6,323 bases of DNA from Planctomycetota bacterium (GCA_023417165.1 JAEZGD010000541.1:1-6323); one strand, 5' to 3'. Shown: positions 1 to 6,018, numbered from the stretch's first letter. The notes: a model not told the origin generated them from the letters alone. Made by a program: numbers and translations.

Positions 1-770
1 ACGCCGAGCTTGCCGTACTCGGCATACTTCTTCACCAGCCATTCGTGAAACTCACGATAGTGGGCGTCGCGTTGCTCGCCGCCGTCGCACCCCGCGTTGT
101 AGCTGAGGTATAGTTGCCGCCGCCAACGATCGGTGCGATTGGGCGCGGACCGATGGGGCATAAAGCCGCCAAAGAAGGCGACATCGCCAGGCGCCAGTTC
201 CAGCGCGACGCCGTGGCTGGTATCGATGGCATCGGCCGCTAGTTGGTGATACTCGCCATCGCGAGGCGAAAGATAGCCTTGCAGGTGCTGACCGGGAAAG
301 ACTTCGGTCGCGCCGTTCTGGGCGTCGGTCGGGTCGATAGCCACAATCACGGTGATGAACGATTCGGGAAACCTCGCCCAGCCGATGAAGTCTTGATGCA
401 GGTCGTAGCCTTTGGAGCCCGGCCCTTTGAAGATCAGCTTGTCTTTGAACAGGTGCGCTTCGTCGTCATAAATCGCACGTAGCGGCGCGAGCAGCCGCTC
501 GTCGTGCGCGAAGTAGCGGCAGACGGGACCGATGTCGATCGCCGGATCGAAGCAGTCGAAGGTGCACTCGCCGGTCTCGATGTGGTCTTGCCACCGGCAG
601 CGAATGTTTTGCGTGTCGATCAGTTCACGCCGGGCGAGCAGCGTCTCGGCTTCGGCGGCGAGTATCGCGATCTCGTCCGCAGTAAAGACCTGCCGCAGGA
701 TGAGGTAGCCTTCGCGCTGGTAGTGCTCGATATGCTCGGCGGGTAGCGGAACAGAGGCAGCAATCGACAT
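1..770 (-). CDS. Phytanoyl-CoA dioxygenase (PhyH) family protein, C-terminus cut by window edge
   Basis: The 256 visible residues read as a non-heme Fe(II)/2-oxoglutarate-dependent oxygenase of the PhyH family, whose members hydroxylate or otherwise oxidise small molecules in the cytoplasm. The iron site is visible: H125 and D127 in the segment LHQDFIGW, then H206 in FMPHRSAPN. R217 lies eleven residues after H206, where the family places its 2-oxoglutarate-binding arginine. An N-terminal helix-rich segment (HYQREGYLILRQVFTADEI, about residues 16-34) is also typical of the family. The ATG at 770 is the only plausible start: an in-frame TAA lies at 783-785 and the next Met is residue 204. The Shine-Dalgarno sequence is weak (AGG, 7 bases upstream). 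The gene is downstream of the TonB receptor on the same strand and has its own copy of that receptor's promoter module. The substrate cannot be read from sequence, since the family is very diverse. The frame stays open at base 1, so only the end is missing. Confidence 0.9.
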   Translation of the reverse strand, partial: MSIAASVPLPAEHIEHYQREGYLILRQVFTADEIAILAAEAETLLARRELIDTQNIRCRWQDHIETGECTFDCFDPAIDIGPVCRYFAHDERLLAPLRAIYDDEAHLFKDKLIFKGPGSKGYDLHQDFIGWARFPESFITVIVAIDPTDAQNGATEVFPGQHLQGYLSPRDGEYHQLAADAIDTSHGVALELAPGDVAFFGGFMPHRSAPNRTDRWRRQLYLSYNAGCDGGEQRDAHYREFHEWLVKKYAEYGKLG

Positions 771-784
771 GGCACAGCCTATTT

Positions 785-818
785 ATACAGTCTTATATTC
801 GTGAGAATGTAAGAATGT
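785..818 (-). promoter_or_regulatory. Promoter/operator module of the PhyH gene
   Basis: Read on the minus strand, this has two direct heptamers ACATTCT (812-818 and 804-810, one base apart), a 10-base gap, then an inverted heptamer (787-793, AGACTGT in this direction). A TATAAG -10-like hexamer occupies 792-797 and no good -35 is present. Transcription would begin near 785, giving a leader of only about 15 bases before the ATG. The same layout recurs at 3282-3315 before the TonB receptor, with 26 of 34 bases identical. The heptamers overlap the -10 and -35 zones, as operators usually do. The regulator is unknown; the site does not match the classic Fur box. Confidence 0.65.
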
Positions 819-863
819 TAGCCCAGGACGGTGTTCGCCGCTACCGCTGGCCGAAGAACCTCC

Positions 864-910
864 CGCACCAAAACCCCAGGACTGTGGCAGAGCCGCTGGG
901 ATTTGGTGCG
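864..910 (-). terminator. Strong hairpin after the TonB receptor gene, probable terminator
   Basis: The arms 864-872 and 902-910 are perfect 9-bp complements (CGCACCAAA / TTTGGTGCG). Inside them, 875-879 pairs with 896-900 (CCCAG / CTGGG) across a small internal loop, and GGC/GCC (886-888, 892-894) can cap the structure. The hairpin begins 31 bases past the receptor stop codon and lies before the PhyH promoter, where a terminator would be expected. No U-tract follows on the minus strand, so it may instead act as a 3' stabiliser or need Rho. Confidence 0.5.
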
Positions 911-940
911 TGGAGTTGGGGATCTTGCCGGGCGAATCGG

Positions 941-3178
941 CTAGTACACAAACCCCACCGTCGCCCGCACATTGGCGGGGGCGCCGGGCTGGACTTGGAA
1001 AGCGTCGAGACTGCTGGCGGCGTAGTACACGTCGAAGAGGTTCTCGGCATACAGGGCGGCATAGCCGCGGCCGCGGTTATAGAACAGGCCCGCGTCCCAG
1101 CGAGCGAAACTCGGCAGGTCAAACGTGTTCGTCAAGTCGCCAGGGCGATTGTCGAGATACACCAGACCGACCGCCGCGCCCAGCGTTTGGCATTGGTCCT
1201 GGACCAAGTTGTAGCGCGTCCAGAAGTTGGCCGTGTTGTAGGGTACGTTGCGTTGGCGATTGCCGTCCAAGCTAGGATCGAACGGATCGCTGAGCCGCTC
1301 GTCGGTATAGGTATAGTTCGCCACCGCGCTCCAGCGGTCGGTGATTTGGCCGAGCGCGTTGAGATCGACGCCTTGCGAGCGCTCTTCGCCGACCTGCGTT
1401 AAGATAAACGCACTGGAGTTGAGATCGGCGTTCTCACGCGTGGCATAGAAGCCGGCCGCGTTCAGCGTCAGGTATTCCAAAAGCTGCGTCTTCACGCCCA
1501 GTTCGTAACCTTTGCCCAGCACCGGACGCAGGTCGCCCGAGTTGATATAGATACCACCGCCTGGAGGCGCGAACGACTCGCTGTAGTTGAAGTACAGCGC
1601 CAGGTCGTCGTCAGCGAACGGCTGATAGATCACGCCGCCGCGCGGGCTGACGCGGTTGAACTGCTGATCGGTCTCGAAGGTGGCGGGCGGCCCCAACACC
1701 AGCGTGCGATCGAAGTCGAAATCGACCGTGTCGAAACGGACGCCGCCCACGAGCTTCCAGTACGGCGTCACTTCGACAGTGTCTTGTAAGTAACCGCCGA
1801 CGCGTTGCTGACGGAACACCGGGAAGACCGCGGAACCCAGCGGAATGAACGGCGGATTGTTATACGGCAGGGCGGTGATGTTTTCTGGTCCCAGCAGGCC
1901 CGACTGCGAGAAGTCGAGTTGCGTGTTGGAATCAAAGTAGATGTATTCCATGCCGACCAAGGCCTGGTGCTTGAGCTCGCCGGTGTAGAACTCGCCTGCG
2001 AGATTGACCTGCGCCGATTGCGATTGTTCGTCGGCGGTTGAGAACGTCGTGCGCGAGCGATAGAACTGCCCGGCGGCCGGATTGATCGGCGGCAAGAAGC
2101 CGGTGGCGTCGCCTGAGGCGCTGGTGAACGACGAGGGATAGTCGTAAAACAGCGACGAACCGCCGACTTGCAGCGTCCAGTCATCGGACAGGTCGTGCGT
2201 CAGCACCAGCGATTGGCGATATTCGTCGGCGCGAATGAAATCGTTGCCTGGCTCGCCGACAAACAAGTTCGGCGGCAGCGCCAACGGGTTGCCATTGATC
2301 GCGGGAATTCCCAGATCGGCCTGGCGGTGATCTTTGTGGAACTCGCCTTGCCAGACAAGGTTGGTGCGCTCGTCGATTTGCCAACGCAAGCTGGGAGCGA
2401 GCAACGTGCGATCCAGATAACCAAAGTCCCGGAAGCTGTCGGCTTCTTCTTGGGCACCGTTGAAGCGATAGGTCACCGTGCCCGACTCGTTGGCATAGCC
2501 GTTGACGTCGAGCGTAAAGCGCGAGCGATCCCACGAACCGAACGTGTACGCAAAGTCGACGAACTCGGCATCCAGCGGTTTCTTCGTGATCAGGTTCACC
2601 ACACCGCCCGGCGAGCCAGCGCCATACAAGGTGGAAGCGGGACCTTTCAAGATTTCGACGCGCTCGATGCTTTGAAAGTCGCGCGGCACAAACGTCGGGT
2701 CCATGAAGCCATCGCGGCGGAAGTCGCGCGACCGCAATTCAAACCCGCGCAGAAAAATGCGATCGGCAAAAACGGGATCGCCACCGCCGGGCACTGTGCC
2801 ACCAGCGTTGCGCACGATGTCGTGAAGCTGAAGCACTTGCTGATCACGCATCAGCGCTTCGGGAATCACATTGACCGTGGCGGGGATGTCGGCGTCGGGC
2901 AGGTCGATGATCGAACCGGTTGTCGACGACGGCGCAAAATAGGTCTCGGTGCGCGGGCTGCCGAAACGATAGCCGTCCTGGAAAATGTCGGCAGTCGTGG
3001 GCAGGTCGATCAGCGGTGGCAACGCGTCGGGTGCCTCTGGCTCGGCCTGGACTTCCACTTCGGGCAGCACCGGCAAATCGTTCGGCGCTTGGGCCAGTAG
3101 CGAAGTGGCTACGAGGCTCAGGCCACACCACGAAGCCGCAATTCCACGACGAAGCCACTTGCGAGCATCCTTGCGCAT
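941..3178 (-). CDS. TonB-dependent siderophore-type outer-membrane receptor
   Basis: This 745-residue protein is a complete TonB-dependent receptor, which uses energy passed from TonB-ExbB-ExbD to import ligands, typically ferric siderophores, across the outer membrane. A signal peptide covers residues 1-31 (basic start, hydrophobic core, A-Q-A before the cut). A TonB-box-like stretch PEVEVQA lies at 39-45. The plug domain covers about 96-200, with IPATVNVIP, RIFLRGFE, DGFMDP, and IERVEILKGPASTLYGAG followed by GGVVNLITKKP. The rest is a beta-barrel with alternating aromatic strands, a late NLFDVYY motif and a terminal RATVGFVY ending in an aromatic residue. The plug and barrel resemble the TonB siderophore receptor class (FhuA/FpvA-like), but there is no N-terminal signalling (STN) domain and no sigma/anti-sigma pair next door. 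The start is set by an AAAGGGA ribosome site 5 bases upstream (3184-3190) and an in-frame TAG at 3200-3202. The ligand is not predictable here. Confidence 0.95.
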   Translation of the reverse strand: MRKDARKWLRRGIAASWCGLSLVATSLLAQAPNDLPVLPEVEVQAEPEAPDALPPLIDLPTTADIFQDGYRFGSPRTETYFAPSSTTGSIIDLPDADIPATVNVIPEALMRDQQVLQLHDIVRNAGGTVPGGGDPVFADRIFLRGFELRSRDFRRDGFMDPTFVPRDFQSIERVEILKGPASTLYGAGSPGGVVNLITKKPLDAEFVDFAYTFGSWDRSRFTLDVNGYANESGTVTYRFNGAQEEADSFRDFGYLDRTLLAPSLRWQIDERTNLVWQGEFHKDHRQADLGIPAINGNPLALPPNLFVGEPGNDFIRADEYRQSLVLTHDLSDDWTLQVGGSSLFYDYPSSFTSASGDATGFLPPINPAAGQFYRSRTTFSTADEQSQSAQVNLAGEFYTGELKHQALVGMEYIYFDSNTQLDFSQSGLLGPENITALPYNNPPFIPLGSAVFPVFRQQRVGGYLQDTVEVTPYWKLVGGVRFDTVDFDFDRTLVLGPPATFETDQQFNRVSPRGGVIYQPFADDDLALYFNYSESFAPPGGGIYINSGDLRPVLGKGYELGVKTQLLEYLTLNAAGFYATRENADLNSSAFILTQVGEERSQGVDLNALGQITDRWSAVANYTYTDERLSDPFDPSLDGNRQRNVPYNTANFWTRYNLVQDQCQTLGAAVGLVYLDNRPGDLTNTFDLPSFARWDAGLFYNRGRGYAALYAENLFDVYYAASSLDAFQVQPGAPANVRATVGFVY

Positions 3179-3281
3179 GCCAATCCCTTTTTCCAGAATC
3201 TACGATCTGCTGCTTCGCCTCTAGCAATTTGCAGCATCCATGCTTTGTGATGAATCGTGCAGTTGCGGGGGCCCTCTCCAG

Positions 3282-3315
3282 AAACATTCTTATATTTGTC
3301 AGATTGTTAGTCTGT
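3282..3315 (-). promoter_or_regulatory. Promoter/operator module of the TonB receptor gene
   Basis: Read on the minus strand, the heptamers are ACAGACT (3309-3315) and ACAATCT (3301-3307), one base apart. A 10-base gap follows and then an inverted heptamer at 3284-3290 (AGAATGT in this direction). The TATAAG -10-like box is at 3289-3294. Spacing and the AATATAAGA core are the same as in the copy before the PhyH gene. The predicted start of transcription is near 3282, leaving a leader of about 104 bases before the receptor ATG. No convincing -35 hexamer is present, which fits a promoter that needs or is blocked by a bound regulator. Confidence 0.65.
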
Positions 3316-3355
3316 GACGGCATTCGGTCGAGCGAATCTAACTTGTAAATAACTG

Positions 3356-3383
3356 TTGATTAGTGTGCTGCGAAGGCTATAAT
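3356..3383 (+). promoter_or_regulatory. Sigma70-like promoter for the HEAT-repeat gene
   Basis: TTGATT (3356-3361) and a perfect TATAAT (3378-3383) are separated by 16 bases. Transcription would start near 3390, about 330 bases before the ATG at 3719. It diverges from the receptor promoter at 3282-3315, so this intergenic region fires both ways. No nearer promoter to the downstream gene was found by eye. Confidence 0.55.
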
Positions 3384-3441
3384 GCTGGCAGAACGTCGCG
3401 CCATTGGTCCCGGCCCTGCCACCCATTCGAGGCTGCACGCC

Positions 3442-3699
3442 CAGGCATATTCGCCGGTGCAAGCAAGGCCGCAGGCATACGCTAAGTGGTGTTCGTTCCG
3501 TCGCTTGCGTTGCGAATGCGTGTGGCAAAACGCAGGCATAAAGTTGGCTTTAAGGCTGCGCAAGTAGCACGTTTTGCTAGCAGTGTGGTCGCCTGGAGGA
3601 GCGCTGCTTTCGCGGAGCGAAACGCGACATTGCATGCACACTGGGGCGACATCCAGGTCAGCGATCCTTAGACTAAGGGATTCCCTCTCCCCAGGCATA
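3442..3699 (+). repeat. CAGGCATA word, four copies
   Basis: The octamer CAGGCATA occurs at 3442-3449, 3472-3479, 3533-3540 and 3692-3699, all within the leader of the HEAT-repeat gene. The second and fourth copies extend to an 11-base match (CAGGCATACGC). The third sits in a hairpin arm. Spacing is irregular (30, 61 and 159 bases), so it is not a tandem array. Confidence 0.5.
3581..3643 (+). other. Nested RNA hairpin in the leader
   Basis: Three stems nest. CAGTGTG/CACACTG (3581-3587 with 3637-3643) encloses GTCGC/GCGAC (3588-3592 with 3624-3628). That in turn encloses TTTCGC/GCGAAA (3608-3613 with 3617-3622) closed by a GGA loop. Together this is 18 perfect pairs, with unpaired 3593-3607 and 3629-3636. 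GTCGCC (3588-3593) could alternatively pair with GGCGAC (3645-3650), and CCTGGA (3592-3597) with TCCAGG (3652-3657), which would break the middle stem. Confidence 0.4.
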
Positions 3700-3718
3700 C
3701 GCGGAGGTCGTTTGAGGC

Positions 3719-4825
3719 ATGTCCGACTCGTTGTCCGAACCAAAATCGACCACTCCCCGCGAGCCTTTGCCGCCGGTTCAGCCCCCGAGCGCTAGCTTTT
3801 TGCTGCAACTGTTCTTGATCCCGCTGGTGATCGTGACCGTCATTGTGATGGTCTGGCTGCTGTTCAGCTGGCTCGCGCACATGGGCAGCAATCCGCAAGA
3901 TCTGGTCCGTGACATCGGCAAGGTGAACGACGCCAGTTGGCAGCGCGCCTATAACCTGGCCGAGCTGTTGCGCAAGCCGCAGTACCAGCATTTGAAACAA
4001 GATCGCGCGCTGGCGAAGGAGTTGGCCGCCACGCTTACCTCGCTGCGCGATAGCCGCCCGCAGCGCAAACGCAGCGCCGCCAGCGAAACCGACGAAGCTC
4101 GTAAGCAACGCAGCGACGCCGTTTATGAAAACCGCATCAAGCTCGAAGTCTATTTGTGCCACGTTCTCGGCGAGTTTGAAGTCGACGACAGCCTGGCGGC
4201 GCTGATCGCGGCCGCAGGGCCCGATGCCAGCGGCGATCCGGAAGGCTTCGCGGTGCGCAGCGCGGCTCTGGGCGCCATCGCCGTACAAGCAGGGCAGCGC
4301 TCGTCCGACGCGCTGCACGACAACACGACGCTGATGCAAACGTTGATCGAAAGTTCGAAGGAGCGCGGCGACGGCGCGTATGCCGACGAAGAATACGACA
4401 AGCTGCGCTCGGCGGCGGCTTACACGCTGGGCATGGTTGGCGGTGAAGAAGCGCTCGAGCGGCTCGCGCAGATGCTCGACGATGCCGACGCCAACGTGCG
4501 CTATAACGCGGCGCTGGGGCTTTGCCGCCACGGCGATTCGCGGGCGTTAACCGTGCTGGAAGAGATGCTTGATCCGACCAGCACCGCCGGGCTCGACGAT
4601 CCCGACGCCCAAGGCAATCAAGAGATTCTGGCCAGCGGTCAGCAGTGGAAACGCGTCCAAGTGCTGACCAACGCCATTCGCGGCGCGCGCATGCTGGCGA
4701 CTGCTCGCCCACAGGCCGACTATCGCGAACTGTCCGAGTGGCTTGCCAAGATCGAAGCCGCCGACGTGATCGAAAAGGTCAAGCTCGACGCCAAAGACCT
4801 GCGGCTCGAACTCGAGAAATCGTAG
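3719..4825 (+). CDS. Membrane-anchored HEAT-repeat protein
   Basis: This 368-residue protein has a proline-rich N-terminus (PREPLPPVQPP), one strongly hydrophobic helix at about 28-52 and then a long soluble helical part. The clearest HEAT/PBS-lyase type repeats lie at about 228-285, in the stretch reading LRSAAAYTLGMVGGEEALERL and then DADANVRYNAALGLCRHGD, followed by a further helix. A less clear repeat-like helix pair lies at about 178-212. HEAT repeats build a superhelical scaffold for protein contacts; no catalytic motif is visible. The single helix with no cleavage site suggests an inner-membrane anchor with the repeats on one face, but the side cannot be decided. The start follows GGAGG (3703-3707), and an in-frame TGA at 3713-3715 excludes a longer frame. 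It is transcribed alone behind a long leader, with 160 bases to the next start. The partner and pathway are unknown. Confidence 0.85.
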   Translation: MSDSLSEPKSTTPREPLPPVQPPSASFLLQLFLIPLVIVTVIVMVWLLFSWLAHMGSNPQDLVRDIGKVNDASWQRAYNLAELLRKPQYQHLKQDRALAKELAATLTSLRDSRPQRKRSAASETDEARKQRSDAVYENRIKLEVYLCHVLGEFEVDDSLAALIAAAGPDASGDPEGFAVRSAALGAIAVQAGQRSSDALHDNTTLMQTLIESSKERGDGAYADEEYDKLRSAAAYTLGMVGGEEALERLAQMLDDADANVRYNAALGLCRHGDSRALTVLEEMLDPTSTAGLDDPDAQGNQEILASGQQWKRVQVLTNAIRGARMLATARPQADYRELSEWLAKIEAADVIEKVKLDAKDLRLELEKS

Positions 4826-4828
4826 GGT

Positions 4829-4902
4829 AATGACGAATCTCGAGATTCAAATGTCGAACGAATGACGAAGCACAAATGACGAGTGGCCATTCGTAATTCG
4901 TG
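4829..4902. repeat. Degenerate GAATGAC-type intergenic repeat
   Basis: Just after the HEAT gene stop, the segment 4855-4881 (CGAATGACGAAGCACAAATG and onward) is a diverged copy of the 33-bp repeat found at 5813-5845 and, inverted, at 6096-6128. The stretch 4884-4902 resembles the opposite orientation. The perfect 14-bp palindrome GAATCTCGAGATTC lies at 4835-4848. No gene is supported between 4826 and 4985. Confidence 0.6.
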
Positions 4903-4985
4903 TTATCAAGCAATAATTTTTGCGGGAGGAACGAAGAAGACTACAGATCGATAGTCGCCAGAGCACTCGCTGGAGAGCGTTGTCG

Positions 4986-5804
4986 ATGTCGCTTCCTCGC
5001 AACACGCATCTTGGACGACGCCGACGGCGCATGATGCGTTGGACGCTCGGACAATTGTTTGTCCTGATGACGTTGGTGGCGGGGCTAACGCTGTTTGGCA
5101 AAGAGATTTATCCGCATCTGGGCTACTATCGGATCTGGGAGACGGTGTGCTGGCTAGTCGGTGCGGGACTTTATACCATCGCGCCGACGGGAGCCACGCT
5201 CGTCGCCGAAGCCATCAGTAGCGATGCACAGCAGCGGGTGCATATTGCGGATAGCATTGTCGCCCTGTTCGCCTTGCCATTGTTCTGCTTGACAGTATTT
5301 GTGGCCGCACACAACGTCTGGCCGGCGCTGGGATTCGCCGCTGGTGTGCTAGGCCTGTGGGCATTGCCGCTCTTGCCTTACTGGATGTGGCGCGAGGACG
5401 AGAGCTCGCCGCAATTGGCCGTGTTAAGGAGACTACGAATGGAACGCCCAACCGTCGCGATTGTCGGTGCGAGCGCCGACCGCACCAAATTCGGCAACAA
5501 AAGCGTGCGTGCCTACCTGCGCCAAGGTTACGACGTCTATCCTGTGAATCCCAAAGGAGGCGAGATCGAAGGGCGGCGCGTGTTCACCTCGCTGGCCGAA
5601 ATCCCCGTGCCACTGACGCGCATCAGCGTTTACTTGCCGCCCGAGATTGGCGTGAAAGTGCTTGACGAGATCAAAGCCAAAGGCTGCCAGGAACTGTACC
5701 TAAATCCCGGCAGCGACAGCGACGAGGTCATCGCCAGGGCAAAAGAACTCGGCCTCGATCCCATCGTGGCTTGCAGCATCGTCGCCATCGGCGAAGTGCC
5801 ATGA
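4986..5804 (+). CDS. Four-helix membrane protein joined in frame to a CoA-binding domain
   Basis: Read from the ATG at 4986 this gives 272 residues. Residues 1-18 are very basic (RRRRR). Hydrophobic segments lie at about 22-38, 52-76, 91-107 and 112-134, forming an unrecognised small membrane protein. Residues 152-272 are a complete CoA-binding domain. I chose 4986 because GGAGAG (4972-4977) sits 8 bases upstream; ATGs at 5031 and 5034 are alternatives, and the frame extends back to a TTG at 4920 with no support. The join is suspicious. The codons before residue 152 (AGG AGA CTA CGA) look like an untranslated ribosome-site region, and a TAA sits one frame over at 5425-5427. So either a true fusion protein tethers the CoA-binding domain to the membrane, or a one-base change removed the stop of a separate membrane gene. 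Confidence 0.55.
   Translation: MSLPRNTHLGRRRRRMMRWTLGQLFVLMTLVAGLTLFGKEIYPHLGYYRIWETVCWLVGAGLYTIAPTGATLVAEAISSDAQQRVHIADSIVALFALPLFCLTVFVAAHNVWPALGFAAGVLGLWALPLLPYWMWREDESSPQLAVLRRLRMERPTVAIVGASADRTKFGNKSVRAYLRQGYDVYPVNPKGGEIEGRRVFTSLAEIPVPLTRISVYLPPEIGVKVLDEIKAKGCQELYLNPGSDSDEVIARAKELGLDPIVACSIVAIGEVP
5426..5431 (+). promoter_or_regulatory. Strong internal ribosome binding site
   Basis: AAGGAG is followed by a 7-base spacer and the ATG at 5439. It lies inside the longer open frame and is a near-ideal site for starting the CoA-binding protein on its own. Confidence 0.7.
5439..5804 (+). CDS. CoA-binding (YccU-like) protein, start at internal ATG
   Basis: These 121 residues match the full length of small stand-alone CoA-binding proteins (CoA_binding_2 / YccU type). 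They begin with the Rossmann-fold glycine motif VAIVGAS, followed by GYDVYPVNPKGGEIEG and a sheet-forming VYLPPE segment. The YLNPGSDSDE stretch leads into GLDPIVACSIVAIGEVP, whose Cys is common in the family. The fold binds a CoA-type or nucleotide ligand in the cytoplasm; the cellular role of these proteins is poorly defined. The ATG is preceded by AAGGAG at ideal spacing, so this is the most likely main product of the locus, either alone or as well as the longer protein from 4986. No terminator is obvious, but the inverted-repeat element begins nine bases after the stop. Confidence 0.8.
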   Translation: MERPTVAIVGASADRTKFGNKSVRAYLRQGYDVYPVNPKGGEIEGRRVFTSLAEIPVPLTRISVYLPPEIGVKVLDEIKAKGCQELYLNPGSDSDEVIARAKELGLDPIVACSIVAIGEVP

Positions 5805-5812
5805 ACGTAGAA

Positions 5813-5845
5813 GAATGACGAATGACCAAGCACGAATGACCAATG
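5813..5845 (+). repeat. 33-bp repeat, left copy of outer inverted pair
   Basis: It contains GAATGAC three times (5813, 5820, 5834) and is the exact reverse complement of 6096-6128. It starts nine bases after the CoA-binding gene stop. Diverged pieces of the same repeat occur at 4829-4902 and 6059-6075. Confidence 0.85.
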
Positions 5846-5853
5846 CCCAACTA

Positions 5854-6018
5854 CTAGCCCGAAGCGCCAGCGAGGGAAGAGTTATGCCGGTACCCTTTGG
5901 TCGCCAAGGGCTCCTCAATGGCGTGCTGCACGGAAGCGCCATGCTTCATGCCGCACTGGTACTCATGGCGCTCGTGCGATATTGGCATAACTCTTCCCTC
6001 GCTGGCGCGTCGGGCTAG
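5854..6018. repeat. 165-bp inverted-repeat element, MITE- or REP-like
   Basis: The arms 5854-5888 and 5984-6018 are reverse complements over 35 bp with one mismatch (5863 A; C would match). They begin CTAGCCCGA and end GTTATGCC on the inner side. The 95-bp centre can fold further: CCCTTTGG/CCAAGGG at 5893-5910 with a TCG loop and a bulged T, and then either ATGGCG/CGCCAT (5918-5923, 5937-5942) or GCGCCATG/CATGGCGC (5936-5943, 5964-5971). Overall it would form a long stem topped by a branched head. It has no transposase and no credible gene; the short frames across it read through repeat arms. No clear target-site duplication is visible. Confidence 0.75.

Larger units (their letters stand above)
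3390..3718 (+). other. Long gene-free structured leader of the HEAT-repeat gene, or small RNA
   Basis: Between the predicted transcription start and the ATG at 3719 I see no credible gene; the short open frames on both strands have no recognisable protein features. The sequence can form several hairpins. They are 3531-3535/3556-3560 (CGCAG/CTGCG) with inner TAAAG/CTTTA and a TTGG loop, the large structure at 3581-3643, and CCTTA/TAAGG at 3666-3670/3674-3678. It also holds four CAGGCATA words. The end carries GGAGG (3703-3707), 11 bases before the ATG, which is the likely ribosome site. The region matches no RNA family I recognise (not tmRNA, RNase P or SRP RNA by their conserved segments). 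Confidence 0.4.

Noticed and set aside
781..787. TATAAAT as the -10 box of the PhyH gene
   Set aside because: It would place the transcript start almost at the ATG. The TATAAG at 792-797 is the one conserved in the receptor's copy of the module.
785..818. Fur box
   Set aside because: The heptamer ACAnTCT does not resemble the TGATAAT-type Fur heptamer, although a receptor gene would make Fur an obvious guess.
815..1402. 195-residue open frame on the plus strand
   Set aside because: It lies antisense to the receptor gene, shows no domain and is a shadow of its codon bias.
2168..3100. 310-residue open frame on the plus strand
   Set aside because: It is the mirror of the receptor's coding strand, which has a clear signal peptide, plug and barrel.
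3208..3236. TGCTGC/GCAGCA hairpin in the receptor's 5' leader
   Set aside because: Six pairs around a 17-base loop are too weak to support a regulatory call on their own.
3360..3743. Minus-strand frame with repeated YAxxCxLAC-like words across the leader
   Set aside because: The apparent peptide repeat only reflects the CAGGCATA words 30 bases apart. There is no ribosome site or domain, and it overlaps the HEAT gene start.
3668..4531. 287-residue open frame on the minus strand
   Set aside because: It is antisense to the HEAT-repeat gene, which has a ribosome site, a membrane helix and recognisable repeats; this frame has no recognisable domain.
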